The translations under genes were made by a program, and so were the position numbers. DNA of 64,000 nucleotides from Streptomyces tagetis (GTDB taxonomy: Bacteria; Actinomycetota; Actinomycetes; Streptomycetales; Streptomycetaceae), in NCBI RefSeq assembly GCF_018069565.1, contig NZ_JAGPNL010000010.1:186001-250000 (forward strand), read 5' to 3'. The notes under the pieces were generated by a model. The model did not search any database. It was not told the DNA's origin and was given only the letters and a program-made list of their open reading frames with translations. Shown here one piece after another: positions 27,147 through 40,892 of the stretch (position 1 is its first letter; each line of letters starts with the position of its first letter).

Positions 27147-29648
27147 TCAGCGCGCGGCGGACTCCCGCACCCGCAGGGCGCGGGCCAGGTCGTCGAGCTG
27201 GTCGGCGAGCCTGCGCCGCAGGGCCGGGACCGGGCCGGCCTCGTCGAGGCAGCGCCGGCCCAGCTCCAGGGTGCCGGCGTCGACGGCGTGGGCCGGGAAG
27301 GCCCAGCGGCCGGCGGCCTCGGCGATGGCGGGGCCGCGCCGCTCGGCGACGGCGGGTGCCTCGGCGAAGTAGCGCTCCACGTAGTCGCCGACCAGGCCGG
27401 CCTGCTCGGGCTGCCAGAAGCCCCGGGCGGTCGCGGTGAAGAGGTAGTTGGAGAGGCCGTCGGAGGCGAACATGGCCTCCCAGGCCGCCGACTTGGCCCC
27501 GGCGTCGGGGAGCGCGGCCCGGCAGCGGGCGGCGCCCTCCTGGCCGGTGGCGGAGGGGTCGCGGTCGAGTTCCCCGGCGATGGCGGCCTCGTCGACGGCG
27601 CCGAGGACGGCGAGGCGGCCGAGAACGCGCCAGCGCAGCTCCGGGTCGAGTTCGGGGCCGCCGGGGACGGTGCCCTCGGCGAGCCAGGCGGCGAGGGTGT
27701 CCGGGTGGGCGGCGACGTCGATGACGTGGCGCACGGCGATCAGGCGCAGCCCGGGGTGGTCGCCGTCCTCGGTGCGGCGGATGAGGTCGCGGCACAGGCC
27801 GGCGAGGGTGGCCAGGGCGGCGGGCCGCCGGTCGGGCGTGACGTAGCGGTCGGCGACGTGGGCGGCGGCGAAGGTCAGGACGCCGTCCACCAGGGCGAGG
27901 TCGGTCTCGTGCGGCAGGTGGGCGCGGGCGGTCTCCAGGTAGGCGCCGGCCGCCAGGTCGCCGTCGCGGACGGCGTCGCGCAGGGCGTTCCAGACGACGG
28001 CGCGGGTGAGCGGGTCGGGCAGGGCGGACAGGTGCGCGCCCACCGCGGCGGCGGAGCCGGCGTCGAAGCGGACCTTGGCGTAGGTGAGGTCGCCGTCGTT
28101 GGGCACCAGCAGGGCGGGGCGCTTGCCGAGCGGCCGGGGCCCGTCCTGGGGGACGTCGACGTGGACGCGTTCGCGCAGGGTGAGGCGGCCGTCGCCGGCC
28201 ACGTCCCGGTCGTAGAGGCCGACGGCGACGCGGTGGGGGCGGCTGCCGGCGCGGTCGAGGGTGAGGGCGCAGGTGCCGTTCTCGCCGGGGGTGAGGCGGG
28301 GCGTGAGCGTGTCCACGCCCGTGGTCCGCAGCCAGGCGTCGGCCCAGGCGTGGACGTCGCGGTCGGTGGCGGCGGCGAGGGAGTCGATGAAGTCGGCGAG
28401 GGTCGCGTTGGCGAACTTGTGCCGGTCGATGTGGGTGTTGATGCCGGCCAGGAAGTCCTTCTCGCCGAGCCAGGCGACGAGCTGGCGCAGGGCGGAGGCG
28501 CCCTTGGCGTAGGAGATGCCGTCGAAGTTGAGGAGCGCGGAGGCGGTGTCCGGGACGTGCTCGGGGGCGACGGGGTGGGTGGAGGGGCGCTGGTCGGCGT
28601 CGTAGCCCCAGGGCTTGCGGGCGACGCCGAAGTCGGTCCAGGTGCCGGTGAAGCGGGTGGCCTCGGCGGTGGTCTGGTAGCCCATGTACTCGGCGAAGGA
28701 CTCGTTGAGCCAGATGTCGTCCCACCAGCGCAGGGTGACGAGGTCGCCGAACCACATGTGGGCCATCTCGTGGGCGATGACCATGGCGCGGGTCTGCCGC
28801 TCGGTGTCGGTGACGGCGGAGCGGAAGACGAACTCGTCGCGGAAGGTGACCAGTCCGGGGTTCTCCATGGCACCGGCGTTGAACTCGGGGACGAACGCCT
28901 GGTCGTAGGAGTCGAAGGGGTAGGGCTCGGCGAACTTCTCGTGGTAGCGGTCGAAGCAGGCGCGGGTGACGTCGAGGATCTCGTCGGCGTCGGCGTCCAG
29001 GTGGGGGGCGAGCGAGCGGCGGCAGTGGATGCCGAAGGGCAGTCCGCGGTGCTCGGTGCGGACCGAGTGCCAGGGTCCGGCGGCGACGGCGACCAGGTAG
29101 GTGGAGACCGGCGGGGTGGTGGCGGCCTTCCAGTGGCCGTCTCCGGTGTGCTCGGTGACGCCGTTGGACAGGACGGTCCAGCCCTCGGGGGCGGTGACGG
29201 CGAGGTCGAAGACGGCCTTGAGGTCGGGCTGGTCGAAGGCGGGGAAGACGCGCTGCACGTCGTCCAGGAAAAGCTGGGTGTAGACGTAGGTCTCGCCGTC
29301 GGCGGGGTCGGTGAAGCGGTGCATGCCCTCGCCGGTGCGGGAGTAGCGCATGGCCGCCTCGACGCGCAGTTCGTGGGTGCCGGGGGCGAGGCCCGTCAGC
29401 GGCAGCCGGTTGCCGTCGAGGGCCTCCGGGTCGAGGGGGTGTCCGTCGAGGGTGACGGAGCGCAGCTCGGCGGGCTTGACCTCGATGAAGGTGTCCGTAC
29501 CGCTCCGGTCGCCGAGGACGGTGAACCGGATGGTGGTGCGGGAGTCGAAGGTCTCGTCCCCACCGGTGAGATCGAGGTCGATCGCGTAGTGGTGGACGTC
29601 GAGGAGCCGGGCACGGGTCTGCGCTTCGTCGCGCGTCAGTACGGACAT
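27147..29648 (-). CDS. pepN: Aminopeptidase N (M1 family)
   Basis: 833 residues from ATG 29648 (MSVLTRDEAQ); an in-frame ATG 9 bases upstream is an alternative. Zinc aminopeptidase with exopeptidase motif GAMEN at 259-263, zinc site HEMAHMWFGDL at 293-303 and third ligand E316 in WLNESFAEYMGY. A C-terminal ERAP1-like helical domain covers about residues 500-830. It is cytoplasmic and removes N-terminal residues from peptides. Length matches Streptomyces PepN. Its terminator is shared with the convergent nucleotidase gene. Confidence 0.96.
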   Translation of the reverse strand: MSVLTRDEAQTRARLLDVHHYAIDLDLTGGDETFDSRTTIRFTVLGDRSGTDTFIEVKPAELRSVTLDGHPLDPEALDGNRLPLTGLAPGTHELRVEAAMRYSRTGEGMHRFTDPADGETYVYTQLFLDDVQRVFPAFDQPDLKAVFDLAVTAPEGWTVLSNGVTEHTGDGHWKAATTPPVSTYLVAVAAGPWHSVRTEHRGLPFGIHCRRSLAPHLDADADEILDVTRACFDRYHEKFAEPYPFDSYDQAFVPEFNAGAMENPGLVTFRDEFVFRSAVTDTERQTRAMVIAHEMAHMWFGDLVTLRWWDDIWLNESFAEYMGYQTTAEATRFTGTWTDFGVARKPWGYDADQRPSTHPVAPEHVPDTASALLNFDGISYAKGASALRQLVAWLGEKDFLAGINTHIDRHKFANATLADFIDSLAAATDRDVHAWADAWLRTTGVDTLTPRLTPGENGTCALTLDRAGSRPHRVAVGLYDRDVAGDGRLTLRERVHVDVPQDGPRPLGKRPALLVPNDGDLTYAKVRFDAGSAAAVGAHLSALPDPLTRAVVWNALRDAVRDGDLAAGAYLETARAHLPHETDLALVDGVLTFAAAHVADRYVTPDRRPAALATLAGLCRDLIRRTEDGDHPGLRLIAVRHVIDVAAHPDTLAAWLAEGTVPGGPELDPELRWRVLGRLAVLGAVDEAAIAGELDRDPSATGQEGAARCRAALPDAGAKSAAWEAMFASDGLSNYLFTATARGFWQPEQAGLVGDYVERYFAEAPAVAERRGPAIAEAAGRWAFPAHAVDAGTLELGRRCLDEAGPVPALRRRLADQLDDLARALRVRESAAR

Positions 29649-29811
29649 GCCCGCCATGCTGCCCGATGCGGTGGGCGGGGCACAGGGGCGGACCGGTACG
29701 CGGGGCCCGCCCCGTCCGCTCCCGCTCCGCCGGCCGCCGCGCGGGGCGTCCGGCGCGCTCCCCGCCGTGCGCCCCCGGGGGCCGGGCCGGGTGCCGCGCC
29801 GGGCAGCGGGC

Positions 29812-30162
29812 TCAGGTGCCGGACGGGGTGGTTCCCGTGCCGCCGGTCTCCGCGATGCGCTCGTGGTGGCGGATCACCTCGGCGATGATGAAGGTCAGGA
29901 ACTTCTCGGCGAAGGCGGGGTCCAGTTCGGCGTCCTCGGCGAGGGCGCGCAGCCGCTCGATCTGCCGGGCCTCGCGGGCCGGGTCGGCGGGCGGGAGCCG
30001 GTGGCGGGCCTTGAGGTGGCCGACCTGCTGGGTGCGGGAGAAGCGCTCGGCGAGCAGGTGGACGACGGCCGCGTCGATGTTGTCGATGCTCTTGCGCAGC
30101 CGGTCCAGTTCCTCGCGGACGGCGGGGTCGACGGCGTCGGCGCCGGTGGGGCTGGTGGTCAT
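29812..30162 (-). CDS. Chorismate mutase (AroQ fold)
   Basis: 116 residues from ATG 30162. All-helical AroQ-type domain: ELDRLRKSIDNIDAAVVHLLAERF, then TQQVGHLKARHRLPPADPAREARQIERL (conserved Arg and Lys) and EKFLTFIIAEVIRHHERI. It rearranges chorismate to prephenate for Phe/Tyr synthesis. The size fits a single-domain, secretion-signal-free enzyme. It is an isolated gene, 163 bp upstream of pepN on the same strand, with no other aromatic-pathway gene adjacent. The likely -10 is 8 nt before the ATG, suggesting a leaderless message. Confidence 0.93.
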   Translation of the reverse strand: MTTSPTGADAVDPAVREELDRLRKSIDNIDAAVVHLLAERFSRTQQVGHLKARHRLPPADPAREARQIERLRALAEDAELDPAFAEKFLTFIIAEVIRHHERIAETGGTGTTPSGT

Positions 30163-30170
30163 GGGCGATC

Positions 30171-30176
30171 ACCCTA
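30171..30176 (-). promoter_or_regulatory. -10 box TAGGGT of chorismate mutase
   Basis: TAGGGT matches TAGRRT and lies 8 nt before the ATG, where a transcript would begin at the start codon. No good -35 is visible. Confidence 0.4.
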
Positions 30177-30281
30177 CGGGCGGTGGCCGCGGCGCCGCAC
30201 ACCGTCTCAGGCGCTGGGCCCCGCCCGGTCCCGGCGCCGCTCGTACAGTGGAGGCAGGGTCGAGCGGCTTGGGGGTCGGGC

Positions 30282-31178
30282 GTGGCGAACGGCGGACCGG
30301 TCGAGCACGGGTTCCCGCACCTGGAGACGGTGCGGGCCGCCCTCACCGCGCTGTACCGGCGGTTGTCCCCCGACACCGTGCGCACCTTCTCGGCCAGCGT
30401 GGCCCCGGCCGACGTGGCGTTCCGCGACACCGACGACCTGTACCTGGGGGCGCAGCGGGTCGCGGGCGAGCTGGTGTCGCACTACCGGCTGCCCGACGCG
30501 CGGCTGATCGTCTCCTTCCGGGAGATGACCCACGCGGCCAACGTGGAACTGGCGGCGGGCCCGGAGTACTTCGTGGAGCTGAACGACCGCTTCCGTACGC
30601 ACCGCCGGGACATCGGCGCGGCGCTCGCGCACGAGGTGGCGCACGTCTACCTGCACCGGCTGGACCTCTCCTTCCCCGGTACGCGGGCCAACGAGATCCT
30701 CACGGACACGGTGGCGGCGTACCTGGGCGCGGGGTGGCTGCTGCTGGACGCCTTCCGGGAGGACGCGACCTCGTCGCAGAAGCTGGGGTACCTGACGCCG
30801 GAGGAGTTCGGCTACGTCCTGGCCAAGCGGGCGGCGCTCTTCGGCGAGGACCCGGGGGTGTGGTTCACCAGTCCGCAGGCGTACTCGGCGTACGTACGGG
30901 GCCGGGACCGGGCCTTCCGGGAGGAGCGGCAGCCGCCGCTGACGGCGGCGGGCTGGGCGGGCCGGCACCGGTACGCGCGTGATCGCCGTCAGGCCCGGGA
31001 CGGGTACGGGGCCGGACTCGCCGGAGACACGCCGTACTCCTTCACGTCGCCGGGCGAGGGGCCGCTGCGGGTGTCGTTCCCGTGCCCGACCTGCCACCAG
31101 CGGCTCCGGGTGCCGGTCAGCGGCCGGGTACGGGCCCGGTGCGGCCTGTGCCGGACGGTCCTGGAGTGCGACACGTAG
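30282..31178 (+). CDS. Putative zinc metalloprotease with C-terminal zinc ribbon
   Basis: 298 residues from GTG 30282. A gluzincin-like motif HEVAHVYLHRLDL (His117, Glu118, His121) is followed by NEILTDTVAAYLGAG, where E138 could be the third ligand. The end is a zinc ribbon: Cys268-x2-Cys271 and Cys287-x2-Cys290. No signal peptide or membrane helix was seen, so it is probably cytoplasmic. I do not recognise a named family. Activity is inferred only from the metal motif. The start is uncertain because the ribosome-binding site is weak; a TACAGT -10-like box lies about 33 nt upstream. Confidence 0.8.
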   Translation: MANGGPVEHGFPHLETVRAALTALYRRLSPDTVRTFSASVAPADVAFRDTDDLYLGAQRVAGELVSHYRLPDARLIVSFREMTHAANVELAAGPEYFVELNDRFRTHRRDIGAALAHEVAHVYLHRLDLSFPGTRANEILTDTVAAYLGAGWLLLDAFREDATSSQKLGYLTPEEFGYVLAKRAALFGEDPGVWFTSPQAYSAYVRGRDRAFREERQPPLTAAGWAGRHRYARDRRQARDGYGAGLAGDTPYSFTSPGEGPLRVSFPCPTCHQRLRVPVSGRVRARCGLCRTVLECDT

Positions 31179-31312
31179 CACGGCCGCGCGAGGGCGCGAG
31201 GGCGGACACCGGGCCGGGTGCCGGGGCGCCGGGCCGGGCGTGTCCGTGACCGCCGTGCGGGTCCGGGACGGGCCGGGCGTGTCGGGCGGTGCCGCGGACC
31301 CGCCGGGCCGGG

Positions 31313-31348
31313 CGTGTCGGGCGTGTCGGGCGTACCGGGCGTGTCGGG
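31313..31348. repeat. Four 9-bp tandem repeats CGTGTCGGG
   Basis: Units at 31313, 31322, 31331 (CGTACCGGG variant) and 31340, with related GGGCGTGTCGGG copies upstream near 31275. They lie in the 275-bp gap before the rhomboid gene. Confidence 0.85.
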
Positions 31349-31453
31349 AGGCCCCGCGGACCCCGCCGCTCGGCAGGACCACCGATGTTCGCTATTTTGT
31401 TCGGCGCCGCACCCACCGGCTCACCGTCCGTCCCGCACCCGAGGAGCCGGCTC

Positions 31454-32383
31454 GTGGATTCCGAGTCCACCGTCCCCACCTGCTATCGCCACGCCGCGGT
31501 GGAGTGCCGGGTGCGGTGTGTCCGCTGCGACCGTTCCATCTGCCCGGACTGCATGCGCGAGGCGGCCGTGGGCCACCAGTGCCCGGAGTGCGTGCGGGAG
31601 GGCACGCGGTCGGTGCGCCGGGCCCGCACCCTGGTCGGCGGGCGGGTGTCGACGACGCCGGTGGTGACGTACGCCCTGATCGGCCTCAACGTCCTCGCCT
31701 ACCTGGGCGAGCTGGTGCGCCCGGGGATCGTGGACCGGTTCGCGCTGGTCGGCGCGCGGCTGGCCGGTCCGGACGGCGGCTGGTACGTCTACCAGGACCG
31801 CTTCCCGGAGGGCTTTCGCGCCGAGGGTGTCGTCGCGGGCGAGTGGGAGCGGATGCTCACCGGCTCCTTCCTCCATCTGCCGCCCACCGAGGGCGTGTTC
31901 GGCCTGCTGCACATCGCGATGAACATGGCCGCCCTGTGGCGGCTCGGGCGGGTCGTGGAACCGATGCTCGGCCGGGTCCGGCACGCGGTGCTCTACCTGC
32001 TCTCGGCGCTCGGCGGCTCCGTCCTCATCCTGCTCCTCGACGACCCCGGGCAGGCCACGGTCGGCGCCTCGGGCGCGATCTTCGGCCTCGGGGCCGCGTA
32101 CTACGTCCTGGCCCGCCGTATCGGTGCCGACATGCGTCCGGTCAACCGCTTCATGGGCCTGTTGCTGCTGTGGCTGGTGGTCTCCGCCGGGATGACCTCC
32201 TGGCAGGGCCACCTCGGCGGGCTGCTGGCGGGCGGCGCGGTGGCGGCGGCGTACGCGCACGCGCCCCGCGACGGGCGCCGCACGGCCGTGCAGGCGGGCG
32301 CGTGCGTGGGGCTGCTGCTCCTGCTGGCGGTGGCGTCGGCGATCAAGGTGTCCGTACTGACGGGTGGAGGTATTACCCAGTGA
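31454..32383 (+). CDS. Rhomboid family intramembrane serine protease with N-terminal zinc-binding motif
   Basis: 309 residues from GTG 31454, with GAGGAG 7 nt upstream. A Cys/His-rich B-box-like segment at residues 10-46 (CYRHAAVECRVRCVRCDRSI then CPDC and CPEC) precedes six or more membrane helices. The rhomboid catalytic dyad is Ser206 in GASGAIFG and His253 in GHLGG, with HIAMNMAALW as the oxyanion-side motif. It should cut transmembrane segments of substrate proteins. The gene overlaps the chitosanase gene by 4 nt, so the two are translated together. Confidence 0.93.
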   Translation: MDSESTVPTCYRHAAVECRVRCVRCDRSICPDCMREAAVGHQCPECVREGTRSVRRARTLVGGRVSTTPVVTYALIGLNVLAYLGELVRPGIVDRFALVGARLAGPDGGWYVYQDRFPEGFRAEGVVAGEWERMLTGSFLHLPPTEGVFGLLHIAMNMAALWRLGRVVEPMLGRVRHAVLYLLSALGGSVLILLLDDPGQATVGASGAIFGLGAAYYVLARRIGADMRPVNRFMGLLLLWLVVSAGMTSWQGHLGGLLAGGAVAAAYAHAPRDGRRTAVQAGACVGLLLLLAVASAIKVSVLTGGGITQ

Positions 32384-33282
32384 AACGTGCCGGTGTGCTG
32401 CTCCTCGCGGCCGTCCCCGTGATCGCCACGGGGGTGTACTTCGTCCTGCCGTCCGACGGGGCCGACGCCCCCGTGGGGCCTCCCCCGGTCGCCGCCCAGT
32501 CGGCGCGCGCGGAGGCCAAGGACCGGGCGGAGCAGGAGCGGGAGGCGGACGACGCGGTGATCGCCGCCCTGCCGCCGGGACTGGCCGCGCCGGACAAGAA
32601 GGAGCTGGCGCAGAAGCTGGTGGCGAGCGCCGAGAACTCGACCACCGACTGGCGCACCTCGTACGGGAACATCGAGGACCTCGACGACGGCCAGGGCTAC
32701 ACGGCGGGCATCATCGGCTTCTGCACCGGCACCCACGACCTGCTCAACCTGGTGGAGCGCTACACCCGCTCCCACCCGGACAACGGACTGGCCGCCTACC
32801 TGCCCGCCCTGCGCCGGGTCGACGGCACCGACTCGCACGAGGGCCTGGACCCCGGCTTCACCGAGGCGTGGCGTGCCGAGTCCGAGCTGCCGGAGTTCCG
32901 CGAGGCGCAGGAGTACGAGCGCGACCACGTGTACTTCGAGCCGTCGGTGCGGCTGGCCAAACTGGACGGCCTCGGCACGCTCGGCCAGTTCGTCTACTTC
33001 GACGCGATGGTCTTCCACGGCCCGGACCCCGACCCGAACGGCTTCTACGACCTGCGCGAGCGGGCGAAGAAGAAGGCGAGGACGCCCGCCGAGGGCGGTT
33101 CGGAGAAGGCGTTCCTGGACGTCTTCCTGGACGTGCGCCACCGGGCGATGCAGGACAAGCGTCCGGGCGGCGACACCACCCGCGTCGACACCGCCCAGCG
33201 CCGTTTCCTGAGGGCGGGCAACCTGAACCTGGACACGCCGCTGGAGTGGCGGGTGTACGGGGACCTCTACCGGGTGCCGTGA
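32380..33282 (+). CDS. csn: GH46 chitosanase
   Basis: 300 residues from GTG 32380, overlapping the rhomboid stop (GTGA), with GGAGG about 10 nt upstream. Residues ~70-300 align by eye with Streptomyces GH46 chitosanase: KKELAQKLVASAENSTTDW contains the catalytic acid E85, and DLDDGQGYTAGIIGFCTGTH contains the catalytic base D103. It hydrolyses chitosan. The N-terminus (KRAGVLLLAAVPVIATGVYFVLP) is one hydrophobic helix followed by a Pro/Ala-rich and charged stretch, without a clear AxA cleavage site. It may therefore be a membrane anchor. Confidence 0.93.
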   Translation: MKRAGVLLLAAVPVIATGVYFVLPSDGADAPVGPPPVAAQSARAEAKDRAEQEREADDAVIAALPPGLAAPDKKELAQKLVASAENSTTDWRTSYGNIEDLDDGQGYTAGIIGFCTGTHDLLNLVERYTRSHPDNGLAAYLPALRRVDGTDSHEGLDPGFTEAWRAESELPEFREAQEYERDHVYFEPSVRLAKLDGLGTLGQFVYFDAMVFHGPDPDPNGFYDLRERAKKKARTPAEGGSEKAFLDVFLDVRHRAMQDKRPGGDTTRVDTAQRRFLRAGNLNLDTPLEWRVYGDLYRVP

Positions 33283-33371
33283 GCGCCGTGACGGCGCCCG
33301 CCCCAGGGTCCGGTCGGGGACGGGGGCGGACACCGTCTGTGTTCCGTACGCCGTTGTACGGGACGCATCGG

Positions 33372-33392
33372 CGGCGGTCGGGCCGACCGCCG
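33372..33392. terminator. Hairpin between chitosanase and gltD
   Basis: A 9-bp stem CGGCGGTCG (33372-33380) with CGACCGCCG (33384-33392) and a 3-base loop, between convergent genes. Confidence 0.6.
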
Positions 33393-33404
33393 GCGCACGC
33401 GGGC

Positions 33405-39474
<6,070 letters not shown>

Positions 39475-39879
39475 CGGCTCTCCCGTCGTCGTCATGTGGC
39501 AGGTGGGATGCCGAGGGACGACGCTGGCCCTCTGCTGGGGGTCGGAAAAGTTGGTGCAGAGTACATGATGAAACGCTTCTCGGGCGTTGGGGCACCCGGT
39601 TCCACCATGCGGATGATGGGGGGCCTCGGCGGGGACGCCGTGCCCGGGGGGCGGAAGCCCTGGGGGGCCGGGAGGGCGGATCGACGCCCGTGGGCCCGGA
39701 GCGGAGGGGGCGCCGTCGCCCGCCTCGCGGTCACGCGGCAGGCATCGTCGTCCGCAGCGCGTACGGCTCATGCCCAGCGCTCCCCCGCTCGAAACCAGTC
39801 GAGGACGCCCATCTGAGCACCGGCCCGCGCCGGAGCGGGTGCCGGACCGGCCGGCGCCCGCTCCGCAAGGGGCCTCCGG
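39475..39879. other. Gene-free region upstream of gltB
   Basis: No credible coding frame was found. It contains the VIT1 gene's terminator near its right end. A less GC-rich patch at 39545-39590 reads, on the gltB strand, GTTTCATCATGTACTCTG. This may hold the promoter (TACTCT as -10). It resembles a GlnR half-site but with wrong spacing, so I do not call one. Confidence 0.5.
39831..39865 (-). terminator. Terminator of the VIT1 gene
   Basis: 15-base arms (39831-39845 and 39851-39865) pair with a single G-U and a 5-base loop, 15 bases beyond the stop codon. Confidence 0.85.
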
Positions 39880-40611
39880 TCAGCCGACGGCGGTCCCGAA
39901 CAGGCTGCCCAGCGCGTACGTCACGCCGGCCGCGGCGCCGCCCAGCAGGAGCTGGCGCAGTCCGCTGTACCACCAGGTGCGGGCGGTCACCTTGGCCACC
40001 ACCGCGCCGCACAGGAAGAGCCCGGCCAGCGCGGTCAGCACGGCGGGCCACAGCGAGGCGGCGCCCAGCAGGTAGGGCAGGACGGGGAGCAGGGCGCCCA
40101 CCGCGAAGGAGCCGAACGAGGAGACGGCCGCGACCGTCGGGGACGGCAGGTCGCCGGGGTCGACGCCCAGTTCCTCGCGGGCGTGGATCTCCAGGGCCTG
40201 CTCCGGGTCGCGGGACATCTGCCGGGCGACCTCGCTCGCCAGCGCGGGTTCGACGCCGCGCGAGACGTAGAGCGCGGCCAGCTCCGCCTCCTCGTCCTTC
40301 GGGTACTTGCGCAGCTCACGGCGCTCGACGGCCAGCTCGGCCTCGACCAGCTCGCGCTGGGAGGCGACGGAGGTGTACTCCCCGGCGGCCATCGAGAAGG
40401 CACCGGCGGCCAGCCCCGCCAGTCCGGTCAGGATGACGACCTGCCGGTCCAGGGCACCGCCCGCGACACCGGTCATCAGCGCGAGGTTGGACACCAGGCC
40501 GTCCATCGCGCCGAAGACGGCGGGGCGCAGCCAGCCGCCGTTGACGTCCCGGTGGGTGTGGTTGTCGCGGTGGGCCTCGTGCAGTGCCGCCTCGTTGTCG
40601 ATGATAGCCAT
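39880..40611 (-). CDS. VIT1/CCC1 family iron/manganese transporter
   Basis: 243 residues from ATG 40611, with GGGGGAG 5 nt upstream. The family signature is WLRPAVFGAMDGLVSNLALMTGVAGG at the first helix, then GLAAGAFSMAAGEYTSVASQRE. A cytoplasmic acidic helical region follows (about residues 75-150, with KDEEAELAALYVSRGVE), and three C-terminal helices. VIT1/CCC1 proteins move Fe2+ or Mn2+ out of the cytoplasm. The upstream region carries an iron-box-like sequence, which fits iron control. No operon partner; the gene sits between lgt and gltB on the same strand. Confidence 0.92.
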   Translation of the reverse strand: MAIIDNEAALHEAHRDNHTHRDVNGGWLRPAVFGAMDGLVSNLALMTGVAGGALDRQVVILTGLAGLAAGAFSMAAGEYTSVASQRELVEAELAVERRELRKYPKDEEAELAALYVSRGVEPALASEVARQMSRDPEQALEIHAREELGVDPGDLPSPTVAAVSSFGSFAVGALLPVLPYLLGAASLWPAVLTALAGLFLCGAVVAKVTARTWWYSGLRQLLLGGAAAGVTYALGSLFGTAVG

Positions 40612-40691
40612 CTCCACTCCCCCAAGTTAGACACGTTCTATATTTTTACACCAACCAATGTACGCCGCTCCGGATCAACGTGCCAGCAAGG

Positions 40692-40710
40692 AAAGGCTGG
40701 GCTAACCTGC
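40692..40710 (-). promoter_or_regulatory. Iron-box-like site upstream of the VIT1 gene
   Basis: The 19-mer AAAGGCTGGGCTAACCTGC matches the DmdR/IdeR iron-box consensus TTAGGTTAGGCTAACCTAA at 13 of 19 positions, with a full GGCTAACCT half. It lies 81-99 bp before the VIT1 start, upstream of an AT-rich patch (GTAAAAATATAGAAC on the gene strand) that may hold the -10. That position suits activation more than simple blocking. Confidence 0.55.
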
Positions 40711-40822
40711 GGTTTCACCGTTTCCGCACAGCCATGTGCACGGTGTCACAGATCGCGCGGGGGACCCTCGGACGGGGTGGGTGATCTCCGCGCGGCGCCC
40801 GGACGGTGTAGGGATACGACAA

Positions 40823-40863
40823 CGCCCGAGGGCGCCCGGAGTCTTTCCGGGCGCCCTCGGGCG
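40823..40863 (-). terminator. lgt terminator
   Basis: A perfect 18-bp stem (40823-40840 with 40846-40863) around GTCTT, 30 bases beyond the lgt stop. Confidence 0.9.
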
Positions 40864-40892
40864 TGGTGTGGTGTGGCCGGCGGGCCGGGGCG

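Noticed and set aside
27288..29888. Plus-strand frame of about 860 codons over pepN
   Set aside because: Gly/Val-rich shadow of the M1 peptidase, which carries GAMEN and HEMAH on the other strand.
39545..39590. GlnR box upstream of gltB
   Set aside because: GTTTC and GTAC-like halves are present, but the spacing is 5 instead of 6 and the second half does not match.
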